From Bradyrhizobium sp. NP1 (lineage in GTDB: Bacteria; Pseudomonadota; Alphaproteobacteria; Rhizobiales; Xanthobacteraceae), in assembly GCF_030378205.1 (NCBI RefSeq), contig NZ_CP127385.1, positions 5,496,001-5,560,000 on the forward strand: a DNA stretch of 64,000 bases, written 5' to 3'. Positions 46,770-55,435 of the stretch are shown here, one piece after another. Numbering within the stretch: position 1 is the first letter of the stretch; every line of letters starts with the position of its first letter. The notes under the pieces were generated by a model that made no database searches, was not told the DNA's origin, and saw nothing but the letters and a program-made list of their open reading frames with translations. The translations under genes were made by a program, and so were the position numbers.

Positions 46770-47387
46770 TCAGAACTGCTCGACGAAATTCTTGAGCAGC
46801 GCCATGCCGAAGCTGTGGCTCTTCTCGGGATGAAACTGCGCGCCCATCAGGTTGCCGCGCTGGAACGCCGCGGTGAAGGTGTTGGCGCCGTAGGCGAATG
46901 TCAGCAGGACATCCTCGGCCTTGCGGCAGATGACGTGGAAAGAGTGCGCGAAATAGAACCGCGCTTCCGGCGGAAATTGCGCGGTCAGCCCTGACGGCTT
47001 GACCGCCGTCACCTCGTTCCAGCCCATGTGCGGGACCTTGATGTCGGGGTCCGATGCCTGGTCGAAGCGCTGCGCCCGCGCCTCGATCCAGCCAAGCCCG
47101 GCAAGCTCGCCCTCCTCGCTGCCCTCGGTCATCAGCTGCATGCCGAGACAGACGCCGAGGGTGGGCACCCGCTCCACCTGCACCTTCTGGTTCAGCGCCG
47201 GAACCATGCCCGACTGCTGCAGCTTGCGCATGCCCGCGTCGAACGCACCGACGCCAGGCACGATGATCTTGGTCGCACCCTCGAGGTCCTGCGGAACGGA
47301 CGCGATCTTCGAGGCGGCGCCGATCTTCTTCAGCATGTTCCGCATCGAGCCGAGATTGCTGGTGCCGTAGTCGACGATGGTGATCAC
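46770..47387 (-). CDS. HisH-like glutamine amidotransferase (sugar amidation, module 2)
   Basis: A 205-residue class I glutaminase with nucleophile C80 (GVCLGMQ) and H186/E188 (FHPEKS). The start is the GTG at 47387 (ITIVDYGTSNLG), overlapping the previous gene's stop as GTGA; the longer frame to 47720 is a shadow of that gene. It is the glutaminase of module 2. Confidence 0.88.
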   Translation of the reverse strand: MITIVDYGTSNLGSMRNMLKKIGAASKIASVPQDLEGATKIIVPGVGAFDAGMRKLQQSGMVPALNQKVQVERVPTLGVCLGMQLMTEGSEEGELAGLGWIEARAQRFDQASDPDIKVPHMGWNEVTAVKPSGLTAQFPPEARFYFAHSFHVICRKAEDVLLTFAYGANTFTAAFQRGNLMGAQFHPEKSHSFGMALLKNFVEQF

Positions 47388-48835
47388 TGGACGCTGCCTG
47401 TGCGAGGCGAGGCGCATTCGTCGAGGACGGCGCGCAGGCTCGCGACATGGTTGCGGTGGAAGTAGTGATCCGCGGTCTGCGGCGGCACCGTGCCCCAGCC
47501 GCGGCTTGCGACCAGGTCGGCCAGCGCTTGCGGGCTGTCGATCAGGATGGCGTCGCCGCGCTCGGCAAGGTCGCGCACGAGCTCGTGGCTGGGCAGCGCG
47601 ATGATCGCGGTCGGCGTGCCGATGCCGAGCGCCTCGAAATGGCAGGCCGAGGAGATGCTGAGGTGCAGATCCGACATCGCGATCATCTCGAACGTGTCCG
47701 GTTTCGAGTTGCCCCGCCACAGGATCACGCGCGGTTCGTCGGCAAACCGGGCGTCATATTGGTTGGCGTCGGCCTCGTAGCCCGGATGCAGGCGGATATT
47801 GAGCACAAGCGGGCTTGGACAAAGGCTCAGGAACGCCGCCACGAAATCAGCCAGGCGCTCGGCCGCGATGCCCTGCGAGGTCAGCGTCAGCACCGGCTTG
47901 TTCGGATCGGCGGCAAACCGGCGCTCGCGCAGAGCCCGGGCGGATTCGATCATGGGGGCGCCGACCGGGCGGATGCGGTTCAGCCTGCCGAGCGCGGAAG
48001 GCTTCAGCAGTTGCATCCAGTAGGCGCCATAGACCGTGAGCAGGTCAGGCAGCATGATGGCCTGCCGGTCGCAGCCGAGCGCCTCGGCGGGAAGGTTGTC
48101 CGGGTGCTTCTCACTGAAGATGCCGTGCTGCATTTCCACGAACGGGATACCGAGGCTGTTGGCGGCCAAAAATAGCGCGAATTGCCCGGAATTTGGAACC
48201 AATAAGCAGCGCGGCCGCAGCCTTTTTAGCACCAGCCGATAGAGCCGGACCCGCCATTTCAGGACGCTGAATTTGCGGCGGATTCGCTCCGGCGAGAACT
48301 CAGGAAGGTTGAGATCCCGCGCGATCAGCTCGGAAAGCCTGCGGAAGGCAGCCTCTTCCCTGGCGGGAAACAGCCGGCCAAGCACCGCGCTCACGGCCAA
48401 CACGGACGTGTCGTTGAACACGGGCTTGCGGAACGCATGCTTTTCGTTCTCGGCGAAGCCGCCCGCGTCGGCATACAGCATCTTGGCGCCGCGGCCGATC
48501 TGATCGATCACCGGGTCGAAATAGATGTCGTGCCAGCCCCGCTCGTCGAACATCCGCAGCGCCGACGTCATGGTCGCGCCGAGAAAGTCGAGTCCGCGGG
48601 GCGCGGTGGCAAGCTGGCCGATCGCACCGAACAGGCTTGCCACGATCTCGCCTGGTGGAACCGAGGGCCGCTGCAAGCCGAGATTTTGCAGGGTGAAGGA
48701 GATCTCGAAGCGCAGCAGCCGCCACAGCGAAATGCCGTCGACCGTCAGGCCGAACGCGGCGTTGCGGCGCTCGAACTCCTCCAGGATGGAGGCGACCTCC
48801 GCTTCCGATCTGGTGGCGGAAGCCCCATCCATCAT
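47384..48835 (-). CDS. GT-B-like polysaccharide protein of unknown specificity (QHG motif)
   Basis: A 483-residue protein without membrane segments. Seen: a conserved-looking FVEMQHGIFSEKHPDN near residue 235, typical of the donor-binding turn in capsule-type GT-B transferases, then LLTVYGAYW and LHLSISSACHFEALGIGTPTAI with the glycine-rich end of a GT-B domain. It stands at the head of the amidotransferase module 2 and next to two oxidoreductases, overlapping both neighbours (ATGA, GTGA). It could transfer the nonulosonic acid, but this is inference; no diagnostic family signature is seen. Confidence 0.6.
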   Translation of the reverse strand: MMDGASATRSEAEVASILEEFERRNAAFGLTVDGISLWRLLRFEISFTLQNLGLQRPSVPPGEIVASLFGAIGQLATAPRGLDFLGATMTSALRMFDERGWHDIYFDPVIDQIGRGAKMLYADAGGFAENEKHAFRKPVFNDTSVLAVSAVLGRLFPAREEAAFRRLSELIARDLNLPEFSPERIRRKFSVLKWRVRLYRLVLKRLRPRCLLVPNSGQFALFLAANSLGIPFVEMQHGIFSEKHPDNLPAEALGCDRQAIMLPDLLTVYGAYWMQLLKPSALGRLNRIRPVGAPMIESARALRERRFAADPNKPVLTLTSQGIAAERLADFVAAFLSLCPSPLVLNIRLHPGYEADANQYDARFADEPRVILWRGNSKPDTFEMIAMSDLHLSISSACHFEALGIGTPTAIIALPSHELVRDLAERGDAILIDSPQALADLVASRGWGTVPPQTADHYFHRNHVASLRAVLDECASPRTGSVQ

Positions 48836-49779
48836 GCGAGGCCGAAAATGTCCGCGACCAGCTTCATGGAGTGCCAGGAGTCGTCGAGGGTCGCGAGATC
48901 GGCCCGCTCGCCGCGGGTGGCGGCAAGCGCCTGCGCGGCCTGATAGCGCAATCCAGGCTTGAAGGTCTTGTCATCCGGATCGATCTCGAGCTGGGTGACC
49001 GCGCGCGTGCCCCGCAGCTGAACCGAGACCTGCTCCAGCGGCCGCATCTCGACCCGCTGGGCGGGTGTATTGACGCTCACGATCCAGGGCCCCGGACCGT
49101 TCCAGATCCCTTCGTAAAGGCCAATGTCGCCGCTCGTGAAATTGACCTTGGCGAGCACCAGCCCCGGCGTTTCCGGATTCCACGGCGCGACCGGCTCGAC
49201 GCCGGCGATCTCGCCGCGGCCAAGCACGCGGAAATAGTCGATCAGGTGGATCGAATTGGCGAACATGAAGTTGCGCGCCACCAGCTCCGGCTGCTTGTTG
49301 ACCTCGATCGCGGCCCTTTGGTCCTGCTGGTCGATCACCTTGATGAAGCGCGGCGAGGAATCCTTGGCCAGCAGCTCGACCGCCTGGCGCGTGCTCGAAT
49401 AGGCGCGCCGGTTGAGCGCGACGAAGACGCGCCGACTGGCGCGCCGCGCCGCATCGCGAATCCGCGTGGCGTCGGCGAGGTCGTAACCTGCCGGCTTTTC
49501 CAAGAGCACGGTCCAGGGATGGGCGAAGCAGGCGCCGGCGACCTCCGCCATCGAGAGCTCGACCACCGTGACGACGACGAGATCGGCCTGCGTCGTCTGG
49601 TAGAGCTCGGCGACGGAGTCGAAAACCTTCGTATTGTGGGTGGCGGCAAGCTTCTCGGCCCTGGCACGCGTGCGGCTAAAGATGCCGGCGATCGCGACGC
49701 CGGGCAGGCCCGCGAACGCGCGCATATGCTCCTCGGCCATGTAGCCCGCGCCGACGAAGGCGACCTTTGTTTCTGCCAC
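48832..49779 (-). CDS. Gfo/Idh/MocA family oxidoreductase (sugar dehydrogenase-like)
   Basis: A 315-residue NAD(P)-dependent protein. Seen: FVGAGYMAEEHMRAF, VTVVELSMAEV, VLLEKPAGYDLADATR, and HLIDYFRVLG with the histidine of the active site. GTG start at 49779, preceded by GAGGAG 9 bases upstream. It overlaps the GT-B-like gene by 4 bases and lies 13 bases after a second Gfo/Idh gene, so the two may work together. Substrate unknown. Confidence 0.83.
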   Translation of the reverse strand: MAETKVAFVGAGYMAEEHMRAFAGLPGVAIAGIFSRTRARAEKLAATHNTKVFDSVAELYQTTQADLVVVTVVELSMAEVAGACFAHPWTVLLEKPAGYDLADATRIRDAARRASRRVFVALNRRAYSSTRQAVELLAKDSSPRFIKVIDQQDQRAAIEVNKQPELVARNFMFANSIHLIDYFRVLGRGEIAGVEPVAPWNPETPGLVLAKVNFTSGDIGLYEGIWNGPGPWIVSVNTPAQRVEMRPLEQVSVQLRGTRAVTQLEIDPDDKTFKPGLRYQAAQALAATRGERADLATLDDSWHSMKLVADIFGLA

Positions 49780-49792
49780 GACGCTGTTCTCC

Positions 49793-50806
49793 TCAGGCCC
49801 AGGGGAATATGCGCTCGCGCGGCAGGCCGCTTGCGAGCGCGACCGCGCGGCCACCACTCTCGCCCGAGAGGTTGGCGGCCACCAGGGCCGCGACGGCGTG
49901 GCGTCCGCTGTCGCCGTCCGGATAGGAGCCGTCCGCCAGCATCGCCCGCCAGAGCGCCACCGTCGGGCCGGTGACTTCCGCCTGCGCGATCTGGCGCTGA
50001 AACGTGTCGGCCGGCATGCCATAGCGTGTCGTCGGCAGATCGCGGTACTCCGCCTGGCGGTGGATCGCCCGAACATAGCCGGCGAGTTCGTCGACCAGAA
50101 TCTGCCCGTTGCGGCAGGCATAGACCACCTCGATGCCGTGGCCGAGATCGCCGCCGAGCTCCATCACCAGGCGCACCCCGGAGGCCGTCACCCCGCGCAA
50201 CTGCCCCGAGCGGTCGACATATTGCGGACCGCGCGGGTTCGGCACGTTGTTCGGATCGAACCAGGCGGAGATTTCCGCGATCGGCTCGCCCGTCAGGTAG
50301 CGGAACGCCTCGAAATAATGCGAGCCGTTCATGGCCAGGCCGAAATTGCCCGCCGTCACCACCATCGAGCGCAGCCCGCCGAAGTCAGGCGTGTCGATCA
50401 GGGCCTTGATGTCGGTATACTGCTCCATGAAGCGCATCTGGTGATTGACCGCGAGCTTCGCCCCTGCCGCGCGGCAGGCGGCGATCATGCGGTCGCATTC
50501 CGCAAGCGAGGTCGCCATCGGCTTTTCGCACAGGATGTAGCGCACTCCGCTCTCCGCGGCGGCGCAGACGAATTCGCAGTGGCTGGGCGCCGTGGTGGAG
50601 ACGACGACCGCCTCGGGGCGCGCGGCTTTCAGCATCGCCGCGGCGTCGTTGAACGCGAGCGCAGCATCGACATTGCATTCCGCGCGCGTCGTGGCGAGCG
50701 CCTCCGCCGACTGGTCGAACACGCCAGCGATGTCGAATCCAGCGCCGCGGGCGGCAGCGACGTGCCTGCGGCCCATGCGTCCGACACCGATCACGCAAAG
50801 CTTCAT
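49793..50806 (-). CDS. Gfo/Idh/MocA family oxidoreductase
   Basis: A 337-residue dehydrogenase with CVIGVGRMGRRHVAAARG at 3-20, VVSTTAPSHCEF, ILCEKPMATSLAECDRM and NGSHYFEAFRYLTGE. TGGAGAC precedes the ATG. It is the first gene of the minus-strand run 50.8 to 35.6 kb. A copy of its first codons and upstream flank is found as a remnant near 52.7 kb. Confidence 0.85.
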   Translation of the reverse strand: MKLCVIGVGRMGRRHVAAARGAGFDIAGVFDQSAEALATTRAECNVDAALAFNDAAAMLKAARPEAVVVSTTAPSHCEFVCAAAESGVRYILCEKPMATSLAECDRMIAACRAAGAKLAVNHQMRFMEQYTDIKALIDTPDFGGLRSMVVTAGNFGLAMNGSHYFEAFRYLTGEPIAEISAWFDPNNVPNPRGPQYVDRSGQLRGVTASGVRLVMELGGDLGHGIEVVYACRNGQILVDELAGYVRAIHRQAEYRDLPTTRYGMPADTFQRQIAQAEVTGPTVALWRAMLADGSYPDGDSGRHAVAALVAANLSGESGGRAVALASGLPRERIFPWA

Positions 50807-51016
50807 CCAAGTCTCCAGCTACCGACGCAGCACCGAAATCCACGAACCAATGAGAATGTCAGGCTACGATTTCAGGGAGTAGTTACGATGATTAGGCCGT
50901 CCAGGCAACCGATTGGGCCAGCCCGCAATGCGCGGCTGTTAATCTTGGAGCCAACCAGCAGGCCGCAAAAACACGCTACCGCAGGACGCAAGCGTCTCGC
51001 GGCGGCCAACGGACCT

Positions 51017-52513
51017 TTAGCGTACCCTTTGGCCGATCAATTCCGTTACAAGAGCCGAGAAGCGCTCTGGCAATTTATCGTCCACCATCCCCCAGCGCCA
51101 CATCTCGCGGCGTTGTCGTTCAGCGAGGTTGGCGGCGAACAAGGGGTCCTCCAGGAATCGAGCGAGCTGAGCGCGGAAATCCATCAGTGATTCCGTGAGA
51201 ATGACGCCCGCGACCTTGTCGTAATCTCCATAGCGATAACGGTAAGTGTCATAGTTTATGACGGGGATACCGCACGCAATCGCCCAGCGGATTGTTGCTG
51301 ATATCGATGCGACATAAAGGTCGCTCAACGGAATCAGCTCAGCCGTCGGCTGCAAGGTAAATCGCACATTCGGTATCTTGAAGCTCTCAAAATGGCTCAG
51401 TGATAGACGAGGGTGAGGCCTCACCAGAACATTGGCCCGGTCGCTCAACGCCTTAAAACTTCCCATCCAACCTTCAATGAGCTGATCGTAACTTTGAAAT
51501 TCAAAGCCCTCAGCCTGGCCTCCATATTGGTTCGGAGGAAATCCGCACAGAATTAGAGGGCGACCTTGCGGCAACTCGTGCTTTGCGAGAAGTTCGGCCA
51601 AAAGCCGGCGTCGGTTCGACAAGCCCCGGTGCAATACTTCGCCGTTGACGTCTCCAACAACACTGAGCTGGCCTGCAGGAAATCCAAGCTCAAGATACCC
51701 GTCGCGCTGAGCTTCACTGTCAAGCATAATCCTGGATGCGTTGCCTCTATTCAGTATCCAGGGCGCGGGCGACGATTGGCCAAGCGCTTCGAGCACCAAG
51801 GCCGTAACGGCCGGCATTCGAATCAAGCTTCGACCATCAATGCGAAACTGCCACTTTGGATAGACGCTGATCACCAGCCGATCCAGCGGACTTCTGACCT
51901 GATTGAGCTTGTGATCACGATAGGCTTTGGCTGGCTCCAGCGGATTGGGGATCGTGAACGGAATGATGATGCTTGGAATTCCCCGCTTCCGGCCTTCGTT
52001 TACAAGCGTCTTGGAAAGCCTCTCAATATTGTCCTCTGCAAGGATAATTATGTCCGGTCGAATCTTCCGGAGAAATCGCTTCACGTAGAAAGCTCTGCGA
52101 CACGCCTGAACTATTTGTGCCGTCAACCCCACAGCCCGGATATGCCGGTATCGGCGATAATATTGCAGCGCCAGCGACGGGATTTTTCCTATCGCGCAAT
52201 GGATCGTCTCAAACAGCGCTCTTCTACCAACCGGAAAAGTGCTCTCTCTCAATATAACCGGCTCGTTCGCACTTGCGTCCTCGCTCGCAGCGATCGGCGC
52301 CAATTTGCCCGACCACTGAAATAGGTTTTCGTGATCATAAAGTTCGTAGTTTTCAAAAGCCTCATCGAAATAGATCTTCCGATCCAAAACGGTCATGATT
52401 ACATGTGCCCCAAGCTCGCGGCGAAGCATCTCGGCGGCAGCCACACAGTGCGGAATGACCGCCTCCATGTCAGCGTAAAACAAGACTCGTATGGGCTCCG
52501 TGCTCTCTGCCAT
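51017..52513 (-). CDS. surface-polysaccharide glycosyltransferase-like protein (paralogue A)
   Basis: A 498-residue soluble protein with no family I can name. Its C-terminal half carries AELIPLSDLYVASISATIRWAIACGIPVINYDTYRYRYGDY near residues 385-425, shared with the protein at 56062-57465. A GT-B-type arrangement (N-terminal Rossmann-like VLFYADMEAVIPHCVAAAEMLRR; donor side as above) is likely. Base composition is more A+T-rich than in the flanking 48-50 kb genes, consistent with transfer. TAAGGA lies too close to the ATG, so the start is less sure. Confidence 0.7.
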   Translation of the reverse strand: MAESTEPIRVLFYADMEAVIPHCVAAAEMLRRELGAHVIMTVLDRKIYFDEAFENYELYDHENLFQWSGKLAPIAASEDASANEPVILRESTFPVGRRALFETIHCAIGKIPSLALQYYRRYRHIRAVGLTAQIVQACRRAFYVKRFLRKIRPDIIILAEDNIERLSKTLVNEGRKRGIPSIIIPFTIPNPLEPAKAYRDHKLNQVRSPLDRLVISVYPKWQFRIDGRSLIRMPAVTALVLEALGQSSPAPWILNRGNASRIMLDSEAQRDGYLELGFPAGQLSVVGDVNGEVLHRGLSNRRRLLAELLAKHELPQGRPLILCGFPPNQYGGQAEGFEFQSYDQLIEGWMGSFKALSDRANVLVRPHPRLSLSHFESFKIPNVRFTLQPTAELIPLSDLYVASISATIRWAIACGIPVINYDTYRYRYGDYDKVAGVILTESLMDFRAQLARFLEDPLFAANLAERQRREMWRWGMVDDKLPERFSALVTELIGQRVR

Positions 52514-53054
52514 TCCTTACCGCAAACCACTTTCTGTACTCGGATTGATAGCTATTTTTGCACCACGTAGCTCCCACAGATAGAGAGTACGCGGCACCGG
52601 CCATTCTTACTGACAGCTACCCTTGGGCTCTTCGGTTCGATGCGCTATGCTGCTTCCCTCGCGCCTCTCAACCACAAAACAGTGTCTAGCCACCTACGCG
52701 CGGCCCATGCGCCCGACGCCAATCACACAGACTCCCTGGATTTCGCCTATCGCCCGCAATGGAGCGTGCCGGGCCGCAACCACAGGCTGGCGAAGGTCGT
52801 GACTTCAGGCCGATTGCTACGATGATTGGGCGGGCAAGGCAACGGAGCGGATCAAGAAGGCAAGCCTGGACGCGCTGAGAGGTCACCCACGGTTACAACT
52901 ACTGGTCCACTTGGACCAACGTATTGGCTTGCATTTGCCTCCGAGCTGCGCTTTGGATGCATCTGCGTCGTCGACCGGCAGAGGCTTGCTGCTGGGTTCC
53001 GTCCCAAACTCGTTTTGACCTGTCGCAGAAATTGAAGATTTCGAGCTCGAAGCC
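52514..53054. other. mosaic intergenic region with decayed gene pieces
   Basis: 541 bases without an intact gene, between the paralogue A gene and the GMD-like remnant. It contains the oxidoreductase 5' remnant (listed) and a short flank similar to the GMD-like gene upstream region (52610-52695). The small open frames here have no coding support. Confidence 0.5.
52686..52855 (-). pseudogene. remnant of the 5' end and upstream flank of a Gfo/Idh/MocA gene
   Basis: On the minus strand, 52689-52725 reads VCVIGVGRMGR, matching LCVIGVGRMGRR at the start of the intact gene at 49793-50806. Further upstream 52815-52830 (CTACGATGATTGGGC) matches 50882-50897 (TTACGATGATTAGGC); the distances from the Rossmann motif are 127 and 116 bases. 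It ends after about a dozen codons. I see it as a decayed duplicate, not a gene. Confidence 0.6.
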
Positions 53055-53279
53055 ATGAAACGGAAGGCATTTGTGGTCGGGGGCGCCGGTCGGGACCGGC
53101 GGCTTCTGTCGGCACAGCTGCCTCGACGCGGCTGTGAGGTGCCGGGCTACATCAGCTCGCCGCCGAAGTGCGGTGGGTCGGAGTTCGCCCCGATCGGAAT
53201 CACCTCGCAAGTTGAGGTGTCCGATTTTGTAAGAACCTTCCTTCCGGACGAGATCTATTTTCTTGCCGCCTTTCATTAA
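53055..53279 (+). pseudogene. truncated 5' end of a GMD-like gene
   Basis: 74 codons that match the first 72 or so residues of the GMD-like protein at 34460-35446: M.RKA.VVG.AG.D..LLSAQL.RRG.EV.G, then F.PDEIYFLAA. In the first motif Gln-Asp-Gly of the intact copy has become Arg-Asp-Arg, which breaks the dinucleotide-binding loop. The frame stops right after FLAAFH, 20 bases before the wzm start. A dead or non-functional fragment. Confidence 0.8.
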
Positions 53280-53298
53280 TCTGCAGACGGGCAAGCAG

Positions 53299-54126
53299 AT
53301 GGCCGAACCAGCAGAACTGATCATCGAGGCAGGCCGTACCGAGCGAACCTACTGGCGCGATCTGTGGAACTACCGCGAGCTGTTCTACTTTCTCGCCTGG
53401 CGCGACACGCTGGTGCGCTACAAGCAGACCGCGATCGGCGTTGCCTGGGCCTTGATCAGGCCGCTGGTGACTATGTTGGTTTTCACGATCGTGTTCGGCA
53501 AGATCGCCAAGCTGCCATCCGACGGCGTCCCATACCCTATTCTCGTGTTCGCCGCCGTCCTGCCATGGCAGTTTTTTGCCAGCGCGTTTTCGGAAGCGGG
53601 CAACAGCCTGGTTGCCAATTCCGGCATGCTTTCGAAAATCTACTTTCCCCGCTTGATCATACCAACCAGCGCGGTCATGACCAGCCTCATCGACTTTCTG
53701 GCTTCCATCGTCATCTTGATCGGATTGATGGCCTGGTACGGGCTCTGGCCTAGCTGGCAGATAGTGACGCTGCCACTCTTTACCCTGCTTGCCTTTGCCG
53801 CGGCGATGGGTTGCGGCATCTGGATCGCTGCACTGAACGTCACGTACCGCGATTTTGCCTATGTCATTCCGTTCATGCTGCAGCTAGGGCTGTATTTGTC
53901 GCCGGTCGGCTTTGCCAGCTCGGTCGTTCCCGGCCAATGGCGGCTGCTGTATTCTCTCAATCCGATGGTCAGCGTGATCGATGGTTTTCGCTGGGCCATT
54001 ATCGGCGGCAATTCCGAGCTTTATCTGCCCGGATTCCTGCTGTCTTGCGCGGTGATCGCGCTCCTGCTGCTGACCGGCATTGCGCATTTCCGGCGCACCG
54101 AGAGAACCTTCGCTGACGTGATATAG
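53299..54126 (+). CDS. wzm: polysaccharide ABC exporter, permease (Wzm)
   Basis: A 275-residue ABC-2 type permease with six likely membrane segments. Seen: an N-terminal cytoplasmic amphipathic region (RDLWNYRELFYFLAWRDTLVRYKQTAIGVAWALIRPL) and SKIYFPRLIIP, both typical of O-antigen/teichoic acid exporters. The ATG at 53299 is chosen; the frame open to 53263 lies in the GMD remnant. It pairs with Wzt encoded 7 bases downstream to export an undecaprenyl-linked glycan to the periplasm. Confidence 0.92.
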   Translation: MAEPAELIIEAGRTERTYWRDLWNYRELFYFLAWRDTLVRYKQTAIGVAWALIRPLVTMLVFTIVFGKIAKLPSDGVPYPILVFAAVLPWQFFASAFSEAGNSLVANSGMLSKIYFPRLIIPTSAVMTSLIDFLASIVILIGLMAWYGLWPSWQIVTLPLFTLLAFAAAMGCGIWIAALNVTYRDFAYVIPFMLQLGLYLSPVGFASSVVPGQWRLLYSLNPMVSVIDGFRWAIIGGNSELYLPGFLLSCAVIALLLLTGIAHFRRTERTFADVI

Positions 54127-54133
54127 AACCGCT

Positions 54134-55435
54134 ATGTCCCCGGTCATCAAGGTCGAAAATCTCTCCAAGAGATACTTCATCAGCCACCAGAAACGCGAGC
54201 CTTATCTTGCGCTGCGCGATGTCCTCGCGACCGGTGCCAAACGATTCGGAAACCGACTTACGCATCTGTTTTCAGGGAAGCAGTCTCCTTCGATAACCAC
54301 CAGGGAGGAATTTTGGGCGCTTAAGAACGTGAATTTCGAGCTGTCGCAGGGTGAGTCGCTTGGTATCATTGGCCGAAACGGCGCCGGTAAGTCGACGCTA
54401 CTCAAAATCCTGTCGAGGATCACGGAGCCGACAACCGGCAGGATAACCTTGCGCGGCCGCGTCGCGAGCCTTCTGGAAGTGGGAACTGGATTCCATCCGG
54501 AACTGACCGGCAAGGAAAACATATTTCTGAACGGCGTCATTCTTGGAATGGGCCGTGCCGAGATCGAGCGAAAGTTTGATGAGATCGTGGCGTTCTCCGG
54601 AGTCGAGAAATTTCTCGATACACCGGTCAAGCATTACTCGTCCGGCATGCGCGTGCGGCTCGCCTTCTCCGTCGCGGCTCACCTTGAACCGGACATTCTC
54701 GTTGTTGACGAAGTGCTTTCGGTGGGCGATCTCGATTTCCAGCAAAAATGCGTCGGCAAAATGGAAGGCGCGACAAAAGACGGTCGGACCGTTATTGTCG
54801 TAAGTCATGACTTGGCTGCCGTGCAGCGGCTATGCAATCGATCCCTCCTCCTTGAACAGGGAAGCGTCGTGGTCGATTCGAACACTGATGAAGTCATCAG
54901 ACACTATGTTTCGCGGCGTCTCGACGAACGATCCGTTTACGAACAGGCGTCCAACAAGGAAAAAACGGTTAACCTGCGAAAAGTGTTCCTTGCCAACAGC
55001 CATGGCACGCCATCGCTGGAATTTCGTTATGATGAGCAAATTACCCTGGTTGTCGAATATGAGGTCAACAAGACGCTGAAGGATTGTTGCATCTGGTTCG
55101 GACTTCGAACAATGCAGGACGTTCTTGCATTCGGCTCGGCAGATATCGACGTCGATGCCTCTATGCTTGGCGAACGCAGTCCGGGATATTACCGGACCTC
55201 CGTTGTCCTCTCCGAGAGTTGGCTGAACGCGGGACAGTACGTTACAGTCATCGGAATAACGAAATACAATCCGCTCCAGGAATTGGATCGCGTTGAAGCC
55301 CTTCGCTTCACAATTCTTGACGTAGGAACGCCCGAAAAACTCAGAACAGGAAATTTCAGACCCGGCATCCTCCAGCCGCTCATGACGTGGACCACAAGCC
55401 AGGCGCAAGACAAAGCGGATTTGGTGGAAAAATGA
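54134..55435 (+). CDS. wzt: polysaccharide ABC exporter, ATPase with C-terminal carbohydrate-binding domain (Wzt)
   Basis: A 433-residue protein. N-terminal ABC ATPase: Walker A GRNGAGKST, signature YSSGMRVRLAFS, Walker B ILVVDEVLSVGD. The C-terminal 170 residues (about 265-433) are a Wzt-C-type beta-sandwich, which in characterised systems recognises the capped non-reducing end of the O-antigen before export. That points to a terminally modified glycan with ABC-dependent export. A+T-rich compared with the chromosome. It overlaps the next gene by 4 bases. Confidence 0.92.
   Translation: MSPVIKVENLSKRYFISHQKREPYLALRDVLATGAKRFGNRLTHLFSGKQSPSITTREEFWALKNVNFELSQGESLGIIGRNGAGKSTLLKILSRITEPTTGRITLRGRVASLLEVGTGFHPELTGKENIFLNGVILGMGRAEIERKFDEIVAFSGVEKFLDTPVKHYSSGMRVRLAFSVAAHLEPDILVVDEVLSVGDLDFQQKCVGKMEGATKDGRTVIVVSHDLAAVQRLCNRSLLLEQGSVVVDSNTDEVIRHYVSRRLDERSVYEQASNKEKTVNLRKVFLANSHGTPSLEFRYDEQITLVVEYEVNKTLKDCCIWFGLRTMQDVLAFGSADIDVDASMLGERSPGYYRTSVVLSESWLNAGQYVTVIGITKYNPLQELDRVEALRFTILDVGTPEKLRTGNFRPGILQPLMTWTTSQAQDKADLVEK

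Noticed and set aside
40564..47387. HisH and HisF genes as part of histidine biosynthesis
   Set aside because: They lie with WbpG-like genes in a polysaccharide locus, no other his gene is near, and each HisF-like protein lacks one catalytic aspartate.
48832..50121. Longer start for the oxidoreductase gene (to 50121)
   Set aside because: The upstream part is the shadow of the neighbouring Gfo/Idh gene; the GTG at 49779 has a GAGGAG ribosome site and begins directly before the Rossmann motif.
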